A DNA stretch of 64,000 nucleotides from Anaeromyxobacter oryzae (GCF_023169945.1 NZ_AP025591.1:3592481-3656480), one strand, 5' to 3'; counted from the first letter of the stretch, positions 40,451 through 49,900 are shown. The notes: generated by a model from the sequence alone, not told the origin. Numbers and translations are program-made.

Positions 40451-41610
40451 GGCCTTCCCTCCTCGTCCTCGAACGACACGATGTGGAGGTCGAGCCCGCT
40501 CCCCTCGTCGACGAGCCGCTGGAGCACGGACCGGCGGAGCAGCCGGCGCCACCAGGGGGGCAGCTCGGTCCTCCCGACGATGAGGTCGCTCACCCGGTGC
40601 GACCGCGCGAAGTCGAGGAGCGCGGCGGCGGGATCCGTGCTCTTGAGGCGGACCACCTGCGCCCCGAGCTCGCGGGCCTTCTCGATGTTCGCGAGGAGGT
40701 GGCGCTGCGCCTCGGCGTCGATGCGCTCCGGGGTCTCCTCGGGCGTCTCGACGTAGACCACGTACCAGTCGGTGTTGAGGCGCCCGGCCATGCGCGACCC
40801 GCGCCGGAGGAGCGCGAGCGCGCGGGGCGGATTGGACGAGAGGGCGACCATGACGCGACCCCGCGTCGACGTGGCCGCCTCGCCCAGGCGGGCCGCCGCG
40901 GTCGCCGATCGGTCCAGGCTCTCGGCGACCTCCCGCAGGCTGAGCTCGCGGAGCGTGGAGAGGTTCGGACCGCGGAAGAAGTGCTCGAGGGCCCAGGGGA
41001 TCTTCTCGGCGGGGTAGATCTTGCCGGACCGGAGCCGCTCCACGAGGTCCTCGACGGCGAGGTCGAGGTTCACCACCTGGTCCGCCTCCTCGAGGAACGC
41101 GTCCGGAACGGTCTCGCGGACGCGGACGCCCGTGTTCCGCAGGATGAGGTCGTTGAGCGAGTCGAGGTGCTGGATGTTGAGGGCGCCGATGACGTTGATC
41201 CCGGCGGCGAGCAGGTCGAGCACGTCCTGGTAGCGCTTGCGGTTCTTCGAGCCCGGGACGTTCGTGTGCGGGATCTCGTCGACGATGGCGACGTACGGCC
41301 GCCGCGCCAGCACCGCGTCGAGGTCCATCTCCTCCACGACCACGCCGCGGTACTCCACCTTGCGGCGAGGGATCACCTCGAGGTCGCGCACGAGCGCCGC
41401 CGTGTCCGCCCGGCCGTGCGTCTCGATGAAGGCGCCCACGACGTCGATGCCGCGCGCGCGGAGCGCATGCGCCTCCTCCAGCATGCGCCAGGTCTTCCCC
41501 ACGCCCGCGGCGAACCCGATGTAGAGCTTGAGCCGCCCGCGCCGGCCGCGCTCGACCAGCTCGAGGAAGTCCTGGGCGCTCGGGCGCCGGGCGGTGGTCG
41601 TGCCGGGCAC
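40447..41610 (-). CDS. Stand-alone KdpD sensor/USP domain protein
   Basis: The 387 residues correspond only to the first two domains of KdpD, the KdpD domain (about 25-230) and the universal-stress-like domain (about 255-380). There are no membrane segments and no kinase core. Walker A is intact (IGFAAGVGKTWRM), as are VDEIPHTNVPGSKNRKRYQD and LNIQHLDSLNDLI. In E. coli this cytosolic part sets the response to potassium and binds ATP. Here it is a separate protein coupled by GTGA to a PAS kinase and follows kdpC by one base. The gene is complete. The split is natural and not a frameshift, because the kinase that follows is unrelated to KdpD's DUF4118 membrane region. Confidence 0.88.
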   Translation of the reverse strand: MPGTTTARRPSAQDFLELVERGRRGRLKLYIGFAAGVGKTWRMLEEAHALRARGIDVVGAFIETHGRADTAALVRDLEVIPRRKVEYRGVVVEEMDLDAVLARRPYVAIVDEIPHTNVPGSKNRKRYQDVLDLLAAGINVIGALNIQHLDSLNDLILRNTGVRVRETVPDAFLEEADQVVNLDLAVEDLVERLRSGKIYPAEKIPWALEHFFRGPNLSTLRELSLREVAESLDRSATAAARLGEAATSTRGRVMVALSSNPPRALALLRRGSRMAGRLNTDWYVVYVETPEETPERIDAEAQRHLLANIEKARELGAQVVRLKSTDPAAALLDFARSHRVSDLIVGRTELPPWWRRLLRRSVLQRLVDEGSGLDLHIVSFEDEEGRP

Positions 41611-41611
41611 G

Positions 41612-42298
41612 CTAGGGCGATCTCCCCCCGGGCGCGCCGAAGCGCCGGTCCAGGGCCAGGTTCAGCATGAGCACGTTCACCCGCGGCTCGCCGAGGATTC
41701 CGAAGTCGCGGCCCTCCTCCATCTCGTGCAGGAGGGCGCGGACGCGCTCGAGCGACACGCCGCGCGCCCGCGCCACGCGCGGGGCCTGCCAGAGCGCGGC
41801 GGCGGGGGAGAGGTGCGGATCGAGGCCGCTCCCGGACGCCGTCACGAGCTCGACCGGCACCGGGCCCGGCGCCTCGGGGTTCTCCCGCGCGAGCCGGGCC
41901 TGGTCCGCGACGGCTCGCTCCCGCAGCTTGCGCGAGGTGGGCCCGAGGTTCGAGCCGGACGACGCGGCCGCGTCCCAGCCCTTGTCACCGGCGGCGGAGG
42001 GCCGCGGCTGGAAGTAGGCCGCGCCCGCGAAGCCCTGCGCGATGAGCTCGGAGCCGACCACCCGGCCGGAGTCGTCGCTCACCAGGCTGCCGCCGGCGCG
42101 CCACGGGAAGAGCACCCGCGCGAACGCGGTCACGACGAGCGGGTAGGCGAGCCCGGTGAGGACCAGGGTCACCACGGTCGCCCGCACGGCCGGGCCGATC
42201 GCCCCGGCGATCCAGCCCGCCGGGGCGAGCTCGGCCGGCGGGGGCGGCGTCCCGCGGGTCGCGACGCTCACGTCTCGGATGACGCTGCTGCGCTCCAT
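41612..42298 (-). CDS. kdpC: Potassium-transporting ATPase subunit KdpC
   Basis: The 228 residues have one N-terminal membrane helix (TVVTLVLTGLAYPLVVTAF) and the KdpC periplasmic body. Motifs are GSELIAQGF, YFQPRPSAAGDKGWDAAASS and SNLGPTSRKL, then VTASGSGLDPHLSP. KdpC stabilises the KdpFABC complex. The start is ATG 42298 with AGGAGG upstream, eight bases after kdpB. The N-terminus is about 30 residues longer than typical KdpC. Confidence 0.95.
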   Translation of the reverse strand: MERSSVIRDVSVATRGTPPPPAELAPAGWIAGAIGPAVRATVVTLVLTGLAYPLVVTAFARVLFPWRAGGSLVSDDSGRVVGSELIAQGFAGAAYFQPRPSAAGDKGWDAAASSGSNLGPTSRKLRERAVADQARLARENPEAPGPVPVELVTASGSGLDPHLSPAAALWQAPRVARARGVSLERVRALLHEMEEGRDFGILGEPRVNVLMLNLALDRRFGAPGGRSP

Positions 42299-42306
42299 GG
42301 TGCCTC

Positions 42307-44355
42307 CTATACGAGCCCGACCGCGGCGAGGCCGAGGTCGATCAGCTTGATCCCCGCGAACGGCGCGATCACGCCGCCCACCCCGTAGACGAGGAGCGAC
42401 CGGCGCAGCACCGCCGCCGCGCCGAGCGGGCGGTAGCGGACGCCCCGGAGCGAGAGCGGGATGAGCAGGATGATGATGATGGCGTTGAAGATGACCGCGG
42501 AGAGGATCGCGCTGAAGGGCGAGGCGAGGTGCATCACGTTGAGCGGCGCCATCTCCGGGTAGACGACCACGAACAGCGCCGGGAGGATCGCGAAGTACTT
42601 CGCCACGTCGTTCGCGATGGAGAACGTCGTGAGCGTGCCGCGGGTCATGAGGAGCTGCTTGCCGACCTCGACCACCTCGAGGAGCTTCGTCGGGTTCGAG
42701 TCGAGGTCGACCATGTTGCCGGCCTCCTTCGCCGCCTGCGTGCCGGTGTTCATGGCCACGCCGACGTCGGCCTGGGCGAGCGCGGGGGCGTCGTTCGTGC
42801 CGTCGCCGGTCATGGCGACGAGCTTCCCCTTCGCCTGCTCCTCCTTGATGAGGCGCATCTTCGTCTCGGGGGTCGCCTCGGCGAGGAAGTCGTCCACGCC
42901 CGCCTCGCGCGCGATCGCCGCGGCGGTGCGCGGGTTGTCGCCCGTGATCATCACCGTGCGGATGCCCATCGCCCGGAACCGGGCGAAGCGCTCCTGGATC
43001 CCGCCCTTCACGACGTCCTTCAGGTGGACGACGCCGAGGACGCGCGGGCCGTCGCACACCGCGAGCGGGGTCCCGCCGGTATCGCCGATCCGGTGCGAGA
43101 CCTGGTGCAGCTCCTCCGGAACCCGGCCGCCGAGCGCCTGCACGTGCTTCACGATGGCGTCCACCGCGCCCTTGCGCACGGCACGCTCGCCGATGTCGCA
43201 GCCGCTCATGCGCGTCTGGGCGCTGAACGGGATGAACACGTGCTCGCCGTGGTCGACGGTCCGGCCGCGCAGCCCGTACTTCTCCTTCGCGAGCACCACG
43301 ATGGATCGCCCCTCCGGCGTCTCGTCGGCGAGGCTCGCGAGCTGCGCCGCGTCGGCGAGGTCCTCGGCGCGCACGTCCGGCGCGGGGAGGAACTCGGTGG
43401 CCATGCGGTTGCCGAGCGTGATCGTGCCGGTCTTGTCGAGCAGCAGCGTGTCCACGTCGCCTGCCGCCTCCACGGCGCGGCCGCTCATCGCGAGCACGTT
43501 CTTGCGGAGGAGCCGATCCATCCCGGCGATGCCGATCGCGGAGAGGAGCCCGCCGATGGTCGTGGGGATGAGGCAGACGAGGAGGGCCACGACCGCGGTC
43601 GCGCTGAGGTCGATCCCCGAGTAGACCGCGAGCGGCACGAGCGTCACGCACGCGAACAGGAAGATGATGGTCAGGCCGACGAGGAGGATGTGGAGCGCGA
43701 TCTCGTTCGGCGTCTTCTGGCGCGCCGCGCCCTCGACGAGCGCGATCATGCGGTCGAGGAAGGACTCGCCCGGATCGGCGGTGATGCGCACGACGATCCG
43801 ATCGGACAGCACCTTCGTGCCGCCCGTGACCGCCGAGCGATCCCCGCCCGACTCGCGGATGACCGGCGCCGACTCGCCGGTGATCGCCGACTCGTCGACC
43901 GAGGCGACGCCCTCCTCGATCTCGCCGTCGCCGGGGATCATCTGCCCGGCCTCGACGACGACGCGATCGCCCTTGCGGAGCTTCGAGGCCTCCACGAGCT
44001 CCTCGCGTCCGTTCACGAGCCGCCGCGCGTGCGTCTCCTTGCGCATCCGGCGGAGCGTGTCGGCCTGGGCCTTGCCGCGGCCCTCCGCGATCGCCTCGGC
44101 GAAGTTCGCGAAGACCACCGTGAACCAGAGCCACAGCGAGACCGAGAGGGTGAACCAGCCCGGGGCGCGGGCGGCGGGATGGAAGATCCGGTCGCGGAGC
44201 CAGAGGAGCGTCGTGAGGACGCTCCCCACCTCGACGACGAACATGACCGGGTTCTTCACCACGTGGCGCGGGTCGAGCTTCCGCAGGCTGTCCCGCAGCG
44301 CGGGGCGCAGGATCGAGGGATCGAAGAGCGAGGGCTGCTTCGCGTGCGTGGCCAT
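42307..44355 (-). CDS. kdpB: Potassium-transporting P-type ATPase subunit KdpB
   Basis: The 682 residues, normal for the family, energise K+ uptake in the KdpFABC complex. Motifs are the phosphorylation site DKTGT with the catalytic Asp at about 307, TGES at 159-162, and the hinge [16 protein letters not shown]. Ser162 of TGES is the residue phosphorylated for inhibition in E. coli KdpB, and the numbering is the same here. The start is ATG 44355, with GGAAG upstream inside the end of kdpA. The stop lies eight bases before kdpC. Confidence 0.96.
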   Translation of the reverse strand: MATHAKQPSLFDPSILRPALRDSLRKLDPRHVVKNPVMFVVEVGSVLTTLLWLRDRIFHPAARAPGWFTLSVSLWLWFTVVFANFAEAIAEGRGKAQADTLRRMRKETHARRLVNGREELVEASKLRKGDRVVVEAGQMIPGDGEIEEGVASVDESAITGESAPVIRESGGDRSAVTGGTKVLSDRIVVRITADPGESFLDRMIALVEGAARQKTPNEIALHILLVGLTIIFLFACVTLVPLAVYSGIDLSATAVVALLVCLIPTTIGGLLSAIGIAGMDRLLRKNVLAMSGRAVEAAGDVDTLLLDKTGTITLGNRMATEFLPAPDVRAEDLADAAQLASLADETPEGRSIVVLAKEKYGLRGRTVDHGEHVFIPFSAQTRMSGCDIGERAVRKGAVDAIVKHVQALGGRVPEELHQVSHRIGDTGGTPLAVCDGPRVLGVVHLKDVVKGGIQERFARFRAMGIRTVMITGDNPRTAAAIAREAGVDDFLAEATPETKMRLIKEEQAKGKLVAMTGDGTNDAPALAQADVGVAMNTGTQAAKEAGNMVDLDSNPTKLLEVVEVGKQLLMTRGTLTTFSIANDVAKYFAILPALFVVVYPEMAPLNVMHLASPFSAILSAVIFNAIIIILLIPLSLRGVRYRPLGAAAVLRRSLLVYGVGGVIAPFAGIKLIDLGLAAVGLV

Positions 44356-44357
44356 GG

Positions 44358-46079
44358 CTAGAAGAGCTTCCCGTGGAGCGCGGCGAAGTGCTCGACGATG
44401 GGGCCGAGCGACAGCGCCGGGAAGAAGGTGAGCGCGCCGACGATGAGGACGACGGAGATGAGCAGCACGGTGAAGGTCGGGCCGTTCGTGGGGAACGTGC
44501 CGGGGCCCGCCGCGACGGTCTTCTTCCCGATCATGGAGCCCGCGATGGCGAGCGCCGGGATGATCATGAGGAAGCGGCCGATGAGCATGTCCATGCCGCC
44601 GGCCACGTCGTAGAACCTCGTGTTCCCGGAGAGACCGGCGAACGCGGAGCCGTTGTTCCCGGCCTGGCTCGAGAACGCGTACAGGATCTCGGAGAGGCCG
44701 TGCGGGCCGCCGTTGGCGAGCGCCGCCTTGCCGTACGGCGTGACGGACGCCCAGGCGCCGAGCACGAGGATGACGAGCGGGAAGACGAGCACGTAGAGCA
44801 TCGCGAGCTTCATCTCCTTCGCCTCGATCTTCTTGCCGAGGTACTCGGGCGTGCGGCCCACCATGAGCCCCGCGATGAAGACGGTGAGCACGACCATCAC
44901 CAGCATCGCGTAGAGGCCCGCCCCAACGCCGCCGAAGATCACCTCGCCGAGCTGGATGTTCACGAGCGGCACGAGGCCGCCGAGCGGGGTGAAGCTGTCG
45001 TGCATCGAGTTGACGGCGCCGCAGGAGGTGTCGGTGGTGACGGTCGCGAACAGCGCGCTGTTCGCGACGCCGAAGCGGACCTCCTTTCCCTCCATGTTGC
45101 CGTGGGCGTGATCCACGGCGAGGCCCGCGAGGGCGGGGTTCGGGCCGGCCTCGTACTTGTAGGCGACGCCGACGCCGGCGAAGAACAGGACCGCCATGGC
45201 GGCGAAGATCGCCCAGCCCTGGCGCGTGTCGCGGGCCATCATCCCGTAGGTGTAGGTGATGCCGGCGGAGATCGAGAAGATGAGCAGGAGCTCGACGAAA
45301 TTCGCGAGCGGCGTCGGGTTCTCGAACGGATGCGCGCTGTTCGCGTTGAAGAAGCCGCCGCCGTTCGTGCCCAGCTCCTTGATCACCTCCTGCGAGGCGA
45401 CCGGACCGAGCGCGATCACCTGCTTCAGCCCCTCGAGCGTCGTGACCTCGCGGTAGGCCGAGAGCGTCTGCGGGACGCCGGTCGCGACGAGCAAGAGCGC
45501 GCCGATCAGCGAGATCGGCAGGAGCACGTAGACGATGGCGCGGATGAGGTCGACCCAGAAGCTGCCCAGCGTCCTGGGGCCGGTCGGGCCGGGGCGGCGC
45601 GTGAGGCCGCGCGCGAGCGCCAGCGCGATCCCGATGCCGACGGCGGCGGACGTGAAGTTGTGCCACGCGAGCCCCGCCATCTGCGTGAGGTAGCTCATCG
45701 TGGACTCGCCGCCGTAGTTCTGCCAGTTCGTGTTGGTCGTGAAGCTGACGGCGGTGTTGAAGGCGAGATCCGGCGCGACGGGCCCGAGCGTCTGCGGGTT
45801 GAGCGGCAGCACGTGCTGGAGCCGCTGGAGGCCGTACGTGACGAGCACGCCGAGCAGGCTGAACACCAGCATCGACGCGGTGTAGCCCTTCCAGCCCTGC
45901 TCCCGCTTTGGATCGACGCCGCAGAGCCGGTACAGGAGACGCTCGATGGGGCCGAAGATCCGCGGCAGCGGCTGCCGCTCACCCTCGAAGACCCGGAACA
46001 TGTAGAGCCCGAGCGGCTTCGTCAGCGCGAGGACGACGGCGAAGAAGAGGATGATCTGGAGCCAGCCGTTCTCGGTCAT
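44358..46079 (-). CDS. kdpA: Potassium-transporting ATPase subunit KdpA
   Basis: Channel-like subunit of 573 residues. The four selectivity-filter segments are all recognisable: [48 protein letters not shown] and [14 protein letters not shown]. Ten membrane helices are expected, and the N-terminus is [19 protein letters not shown]. The start is ATG 46079 with AGGGGA six bases upstream, nine bases after kdpF. Potassium passes from the periplasm through KdpA to KdpB. Confidence 0.96.
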   Translation of the reverse strand: MTENGWLQIILFFAVVLALTKPLGLYMFRVFEGERQPLPRIFGPIERLLYRLCGVDPKREQGWKGYTASMLVFSLLGVLVTYGLQRLQHVLPLNPQTLGPVAPDLAFNTAVSFTTNTNWQNYGGESTMSYLTQMAGLAWHNFTSAAVGIGIALALARGLTRRPGPTGPRTLGSFWVDLIRAIVYVLLPISLIGALLLVATGVPQTLSAYREVTTLEGLKQVIALGPVASQEVIKELGTNGGGFFNANSAHPFENPTPLANFVELLLIFSISAGITYTYGMMARDTRQGWAIFAAMAVLFFAGVGVAYKYEAGPNPALAGLAVDHAHGNMEGKEVRFGVANSALFATVTTDTSCGAVNSMHDSFTPLGGLVPLVNIQLGEVIFGGVGAGLYAMLVMVVLTVFIAGLMVGRTPEYLGKKIEAKEMKLAMLYVLVFPLVILVLGAWASVTPYGKAALANGGPHGLSEILYAFSSQAGNNGSAFAGLSGNTRFYDVAGGMDMLIGRFLMIIPALAIAGSMIGKKTVAAGPGTFPTNGPTFTVLLISVVLIVGALTFFPALSLGPIVEHFAALHGKLF

Positions 46080-46088
46080 GGCGATCCC

Positions 46089-46178
46089 CTAGAAGCGCTC
46101 CGGGCGGACGAGCGCGTACCCGAGGTAGAGGGTGAGGAGGATGGAGAGCGCGATGCCGAGGGCGTACTCGAAGGTCAT
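46089..46178 (-). CDS. kdpF: KdpF small membrane subunit
   Basis: The 29 residues form a single hydrophobic helix ending in YALVRPERF, the usual KdpF pattern (length 25-30 residues). It sits between KdpA and KdpB as a lipid-like stabiliser. The start is ATG 46178. It lies nine bases before kdpA. Confidence 0.85.
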   Translation of the reverse strand: MTFEYALGIALSILLTLYLGYALVRPERF

Positions 46179-46194
46179 GGTCGCTCCGGCTGGT

Positions 46195-46278
46195 TCACAG
46201 ACGGTCGCAGCCCGCCACGTAGGCGAGCGCGCCCGCGAAGAAGGCGACGGAGAGGAGGACGAAGAGGGCATCGAGCAT
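46195..46278 (-). CDS. 27-residue single-helix membrane protein heading the kdp operon
   Basis: A 27-residue ORF with a complete start and stop. ATG 46278 has GAGG six bases upstream. It encodes one hydrophobic helix (LDALFVLLSVAFFAGALAYV) followed by AGCDRL. The stop is 16 bases before kdpF. From general knowledge, similar short ORFs ending in CDRL or CERL are found upstream of kdpF in several genomes, usually unannotated. It may be an additional small subunit, or a leader peptide. Confidence 0.6.
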   Translation of the reverse strand: MLDALFVLLSVAFFAGALAYVAGCDRL

Positions 46279-46365
46279 CTGGGCCTCGCGGCATTCGGAA
46301 GGGGCGCGGCGTGGGCGGGCGCTCGACACGGGACACGCGCCGCTCCGCGCTCTCGTCCGGAGCTC

Positions 46366-46381
46366 TGCACCTGAGGTGCCA
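46366..46381 (-). promoter_or_regulatory. Sigma-54 promoter of the kdp operon
   Basis: On the minus strand the sequence TGGCACCTCAGGTGCA matches the sigma-54 consensus TGGCAC-N5-TTGCA at ten of eleven core positions. The GG and GC dinucleotides are exactly ten bases apart. It lies 88 bases upstream of the 27-aa ORF that begins the kdp operon, in a gene-free region. Part of it (GCACCTGAGGTGC) is also palindromic. A sigma-54 activator is encoded 8 kb away in the same island. Confidence 0.75.
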
Positions 46382-46435
46382 CGCGAGGTCGGCCCCACGG
46401 CGCGGCGGATCGCCCGAGACCCACCGCGGCCGTGC

Positions 46436-46450
46436 CGTGCGTCTCGCACG
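46436..46450. promoter_or_regulatory. Dyad CGTGCG-N3-CGCACG, candidate enhancer site
   Basis: A perfect 6-3-6 palindrome centred about 63 bases upstream of the -24 element, the normal distance for an NtrC-type upstream activating sequence. It is the only such dyad I see in this promoter region. Short palindromes occur by chance at this G+C content, so the position carries most of the weight. The rest of the 283-bp gap (46279-46561) shows no gene. Confidence 0.4.
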
Positions 46451-46561
46451 CGGGACGCGAGGCCGGTCGTGCAAAAGGCCATGGCGCCTGCTCCCGCCGA
46501 GGACGTGGCTAGCGAGCGAGGGCCGCCCGCAGCGCGTCGGCGGCGCGCGGCCGAGGACGCC

Positions 46562-47341
46562 TCAGAACGCGACCGCGACGCCGAGGCCCCGCCGCGACGG
46601 CACGAGCGCGACCGGCCGCGCCGCGAGGTGCAGCCAGGGGACGCCGACGCCGACGAGCGTCCCCATCACGGCGCCGACCATCACGTCCGTCGGGAAGTGG
46701 CGGCCGCCGAGGACGCGCTCGACCCCGACGCTCGCGCCGACGCCGGCGACGACGAGCCACGGCCAGCCGCGCTCGCCGCGCCGCTGACCCAGCGTGAACG
46801 CGCCGGCGGACAGCGCCGCGAACGCGGTGGAGGTGTGGCCGGAGTAGAAGGAGCGGTAGCCTCCCGGAGAGGACACGAGGGCGGGGTCGCCCGCGTAGGT
46901 GAGCGGGAGCGGCCGCTGGACGGTGTACTTCGCGATCTCGACGAGCGCGCCGTTCACGAGGAGGACCTCGCCGAAGACGACGAGGTCGGTCGCGATCGCG
47001 CGCGACCCGTGGACGGCGACGAGCTCGACCACCGGCGGCCCCGCCATGGCGAGCGCGACCGTGAGATCGCTCGTCACGTCCGCGGCGTGCGAGTGGTTCC
47101 CGATCGCGTGCCGGTCGAAGGCGTTCACGCTCGACGGATCGCAGGGGCAGCGCTCGTGGATGAGCTCGCTCGCGAAGAGGGAGGGGACGGCGATCGTCAG
47201 CGCGGAGAGGGCGAGGACCGTCCCGTCGACCGCCGGGTGGAGCGTGTAGATGACGGGATCGGGCGCGGGGTCGGGGGCGCCGGGGGCGGGAGGGGCCAGG
47301 GCGAGGGCGCCGACGAGGAGCGCGGCCGTCGGGATCATCAC
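46562..47341 (-). CDS. PAP2-family phosphatase
   Basis: Membrane phosphatidic-acid-type phosphatase of 259 residues. The three catalytic motifs are present: KYTVQRPLP (KxxxxxxRP), SFYSGHTSTAFAAL (PSGH-like with Tyr-Ser-Gly-His), and GGRHFPTDVMVGA (SRxxxxxHxxxD-like). The N-terminus has a signal-like helix. An unusual loop with ERCPCDPSS precedes the first motif. Substrates are usually lipid phosphates or undecaprenyl pyrophosphate. The start is ATG 47341. It is transcribed away from the kdp promoter region. Confidence 0.82.
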   Translation of the reverse strand: MMIPTAALLVGALALAPPAPGAPDPAPDPVIYTLHPAVDGTVLALSALTIAVPSLFASELIHERCPCDPSSVNAFDRHAIGNHSHAADVTSDLTVALAMAGPPVVELVAVHGSRAIATDLVVFGEVLLVNGALVEIAKYTVQRPLPLTYAGDPALVSSPGGYRSFYSGHTSTAFAALSAGAFTLGQRRGERGWPWLVVAGVGASVGVERVLGGRHFPTDVMVGAVMGTLVGVGVPWLHLAARPVALVPSRRGLGVAVAF

Positions 47342-47576
47342 GTCAACCTGGCGCGCGGGGCGAGGTCACACACCTGCCTGCCGAGGGCCGCGTCTCGCGA
47401 GGCGCGAGCGTGCGCCGGGGTGGCCGGAGGCGTGAATCCGGTGCCACAGGTGGGCCCCTCGGCGGGCAGCGCCGACGCAAGAAACGCTGGAGTGACGCGG
47501 GATTCTCGCGCGGCACGCTATTCGCTATCGAGCCGATCGAGGCAAGGAAGGCCGCTCGCCAAGCCACGGAGGCACG

Positions 47577-48653
47577 ATGCTCGCCGCTGTATTCGCCGCC
47601 CTTCTCGCAGGGCAGACCCCAGACCCTGGCGCCGCCGCGCCGGCCCCGGCCCCGCCGTCCTGGGAGACGTCGCCGGCCCAGGCGCAACCGCCCCCGGTGC
47701 AGGCGCCGCCGCCCCCGACGCCGCGCGACGAGGCAGGCACCGCCCGCCCCGCGGGTCCGGAGGCACCGGCGCCGGTGGACACGGTCGTCTTCCTGAATGG
47801 CGGCCGCGTGCGCGGCACGGTCCTCGAGGAGACGCCGCGCCACGACGTCACGATCCGCCTCCTCGACGGGACCGTCCGGCGCTACGCGCGCGAGGAGATC
47901 GCGCGCATCGAGTACGCGGACGGTTCGGTGTCGCGCCGGCGCACCGCGCCGCCGCGCCCGACGACTGCGGCGCCGCCGCCGTACCAGCCGCCGCGCCCCC
48001 CTCCCTACGCGCCGCCCCCGGTCTACGCCCCCCCGCCGCAGCCCCCGCCGTACCAGCCGGCGCCGGCCTATGGCCGGCGCGAGAACCCGCCGTTCGTGCC
48101 GCTCTGGGGCTCGATCGGGGTCGGCGCGACGTTCTTCGGCGGCGAGGCGCGCCACGGCGTCGCGATGGGCGACGACTTCGAGCCGCAGCTCCACTTCTCG
48201 CTCGACGGCGGCCTCCGCCTCACTCCCGCGATCGGGCTCGGCGTCTACATGGACGTCGGCGCCGGTGATCCCGCGGGCCCGGTCCGCGACGCCTGCGCGG
48301 CGCAGGGGCTCGACTGCTCCGGCGTCGCCGGCCGGATCGGGCTCCAGCTCCGGCACACGTGGGAGCCCGCGTCGCCGGCCGCCAAGTGGCTGTCCATCGG
48401 CACCGGCTGGGAGTTCGCGTCGATCACGACGAACGGCGGCTCGGACCTGGTCCAGTACACCGGCCGCGAGTACTTCAGGCTCGCGGGCGGCGTCGACTTC
48501 CGCTCGAACGCGGTGATCGGCGTCGGGCTGTACGCCTCCGTCGCCTGGGGCGAGTTCATGCACCTCGAGGACGCGTCCGGGATGCAGACGTCCACCGGCG
48601 GAGGGATCCACACCACGATCCAGGGTGGTGTCCGGCTCACCCTCTTCCCGTGA
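47577..48653 (+). CDS. Outer-membrane or surface protein with Pro-rich linker
   Basis: The 358 residues start with a short signal-like N-terminus (LAAVFAALLAGQTPDP) and a disordered Pro/Ala/Gln-rich stretch. A small beta domain follows (VFLNGGRVRGTVLEETPRHD), then a second Pro/Tyr-rich linker (about 120-165). The rest is beta-strand-rich and amphipathic (SIGVGATFFGG through VRLTLFP), as in an outer-membrane barrel ending in an aromatic residue. I do not recognise the family. ATG 47577 has GGAGG four bases upstream. The region 47342-47576 before it shows no gene and a possible weak promoter. Confidence 0.6.
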   Translation: MLAAVFAALLAGQTPDPGAAAPAPAPPSWETSPAQAQPPPVQAPPPPTPRDEAGTARPAGPEAPAPVDTVVFLNGGRVRGTVLEETPRHDVTIRLLDGTVRRYAREEIARIEYADGSVSRRRTAPPRPTTAAPPPYQPPRPPPYAPPPVYAPPPQPPPYQPAPAYGRRENPPFVPLWGSIGVGATFFGGEARHGVAMGDDFEPQLHFSLDGGLRLTPAIGLGVYMDVGAGDPAGPVRDACAAQGLDCSGVAGRIGLQLRHTWEPASPAAKWLSIGTGWEFASITTNGGSDLVQYTGREYFRLAGGVDFRSNAVIGVGLYASVAWGEFMHLEDASGMQTSTGGGIHTTIQGGVRLTLFP

Positions 48654-48680
48654 TGCGGGCGGGCGGCGGCCGCGCGGCGC

Positions 48681-49778
48681 TCACCTCGCGCGCGTGCCGG
48701 CGCCCGGACCGGACGCCGACTGCGGCGGCTCCGCCGGGAGCGGCCGCGCGGCTGGCGCCCGGCGCGCCTCGGTGACCACGGTGTGGACCGCCGCCGCGAG
48801 CGGAAGCGCGAGCACCGCCCCGGCGGCGCCGCCGTGGTACCCGAGCAAGAGCACCGCGAGGAACTGCTCGAGCGGGGAGAGGTCCATCGTCCGGCGGTAG
48901 ACGAGCGGCGACAGGACGGCGTTCTCGACCACGTCGTACAGGAGCAGGAACGCGAGCGTCGCGCCGGCGACCCCGAAGCCGCCGGCGGCGAGCGCCACCG
49001 CGACGAGCACCGCGAAGCGGACCACCGCGCCGAGGTAGGGGACGAGCACCGTCGCCGCGGCGAGGAGCGCGAGCGGCAGGAAGAACGGGATCCCGAGGAG
49101 CGCGAGGGCGGCGACGGACGCGGCCGCCCGGAGCGCCACGATCGCGGCGAGCCCGGTGAGGTAGCCCGCGAGCCGCTCCTCCAGCCGGTCCGCGACGGAG
49201 ATCCAGCGCGCCCGGTGCGACGCGGGCGCGAGCCGCGCCGCGGCGTCGAGCGGCGACTCGCGGATCGCGACGAAGAGGATGGCGGCGGCGAGGACCGTCG
49301 CGGCCTCCCCGACGAACCCGGCGACGCCGCTCGCCGCCGACGCCGCGCCCCCGAGGGCGCCGCCGGCGAGCGAGGGGAGGCTCTCGCGCAGGCGTGCGAG
49401 GGCCGCGTCGCCGCCGAGCCACTCCAAGGCGGCGGCGGTGCGGGCGGAGCGCCGGAGCGCGTCGACGAGCGAGGGGATGGCCGCGACGAGGTCGGCGCCC
49501 TGCAGCGCGGCGGGGCGAAGCACCGCGAACCCGATCGCCGTCATCGCCGCGAGCGCGGCCAGGATGACGAGCGGCGCCGCCGCCACGCGCGGGAGGCCGG
49601 CGCGCTCGAGCCAGGCGACGGCGCGCCTGAGCGGCACGGCGAAGAGCAGCGCCACGAGGAGGAGCGCGAGCAGCGGCGCCGAGCGCCAGGCCACGAGCCC
49701 CGCGGCGAACACGAGCAGCGCGGCCGCCGCGGCGATCGCCGCCGCGCGGGCCCGCTCGGTGTTCGGGGTGCCGGCCAT
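48681..49778 (-). CDS. AI-2E family transporter (PF01594-like)
   Basis: Polytopic membrane protein of 365 residues with about eight helices. It has the group's layout: an N-terminal helix pair, a long loop with amphipathic helices, and the C-terminal block with conserved glycine motifs FLPLALLAAATVLVPYLGAV, LLYDVVENAVLSPLVYRR and LSPLEQFLAVLLLGYHGG. Members include TqsA (AI-2 export) and Na+/H+ antiporters, and the substrate here is unknown. The start is ATG 49778. Confidence 0.82.
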   Translation of the reverse strand: MAGTPNTERARAAAIAAAAALLVFAAGLVAWRSAPLLALLLVALLFAVPLRRAVAWLERAGLPRVAAAPLVILAALAAMTAIGFAVLRPAALQGADLVAAIPSLVDALRRSARTAAALEWLGGDAALARLRESLPSLAGGALGGAASAASGVAGFVGEAATVLAAAILFVAIRESPLDAAARLAPASHRARWISVADRLEERLAGYLTGLAAIVALRAAASVAALALLGIPFFLPLALLAAATVLVPYLGAVVRFAVLVAVALAAGGFGVAGATLAFLLLYDVVENAVLSPLVYRRTMDLSPLEQFLAVLLLGYHGGAAGAVLALPLAAAVHTVVTEARRAPAARPLPAEPPQSASGPGAGTRAR

Positions 49779-49900
49779 GCGCTCAGTCCGTCGCGATCGG
49801 GGCGCGCGCGGCGGAGAAGCCCGGCCGCGGGTGCCCTCGCGCTGCCCCGATCCGCTAAGCGGCGCGCCGCGCCCGCGTGATGTCGTGACGGGGCGTGCCG

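Noticed and set aside
40447..41610. Frameshifted full-length KdpD
   Set aside because: The downstream protein starts with its own signal helix, periplasmic region, HAMP and PAS domains, not KdpD's DUF4118 helices. The junction is a clean GTGA overlap, so it is two genes.
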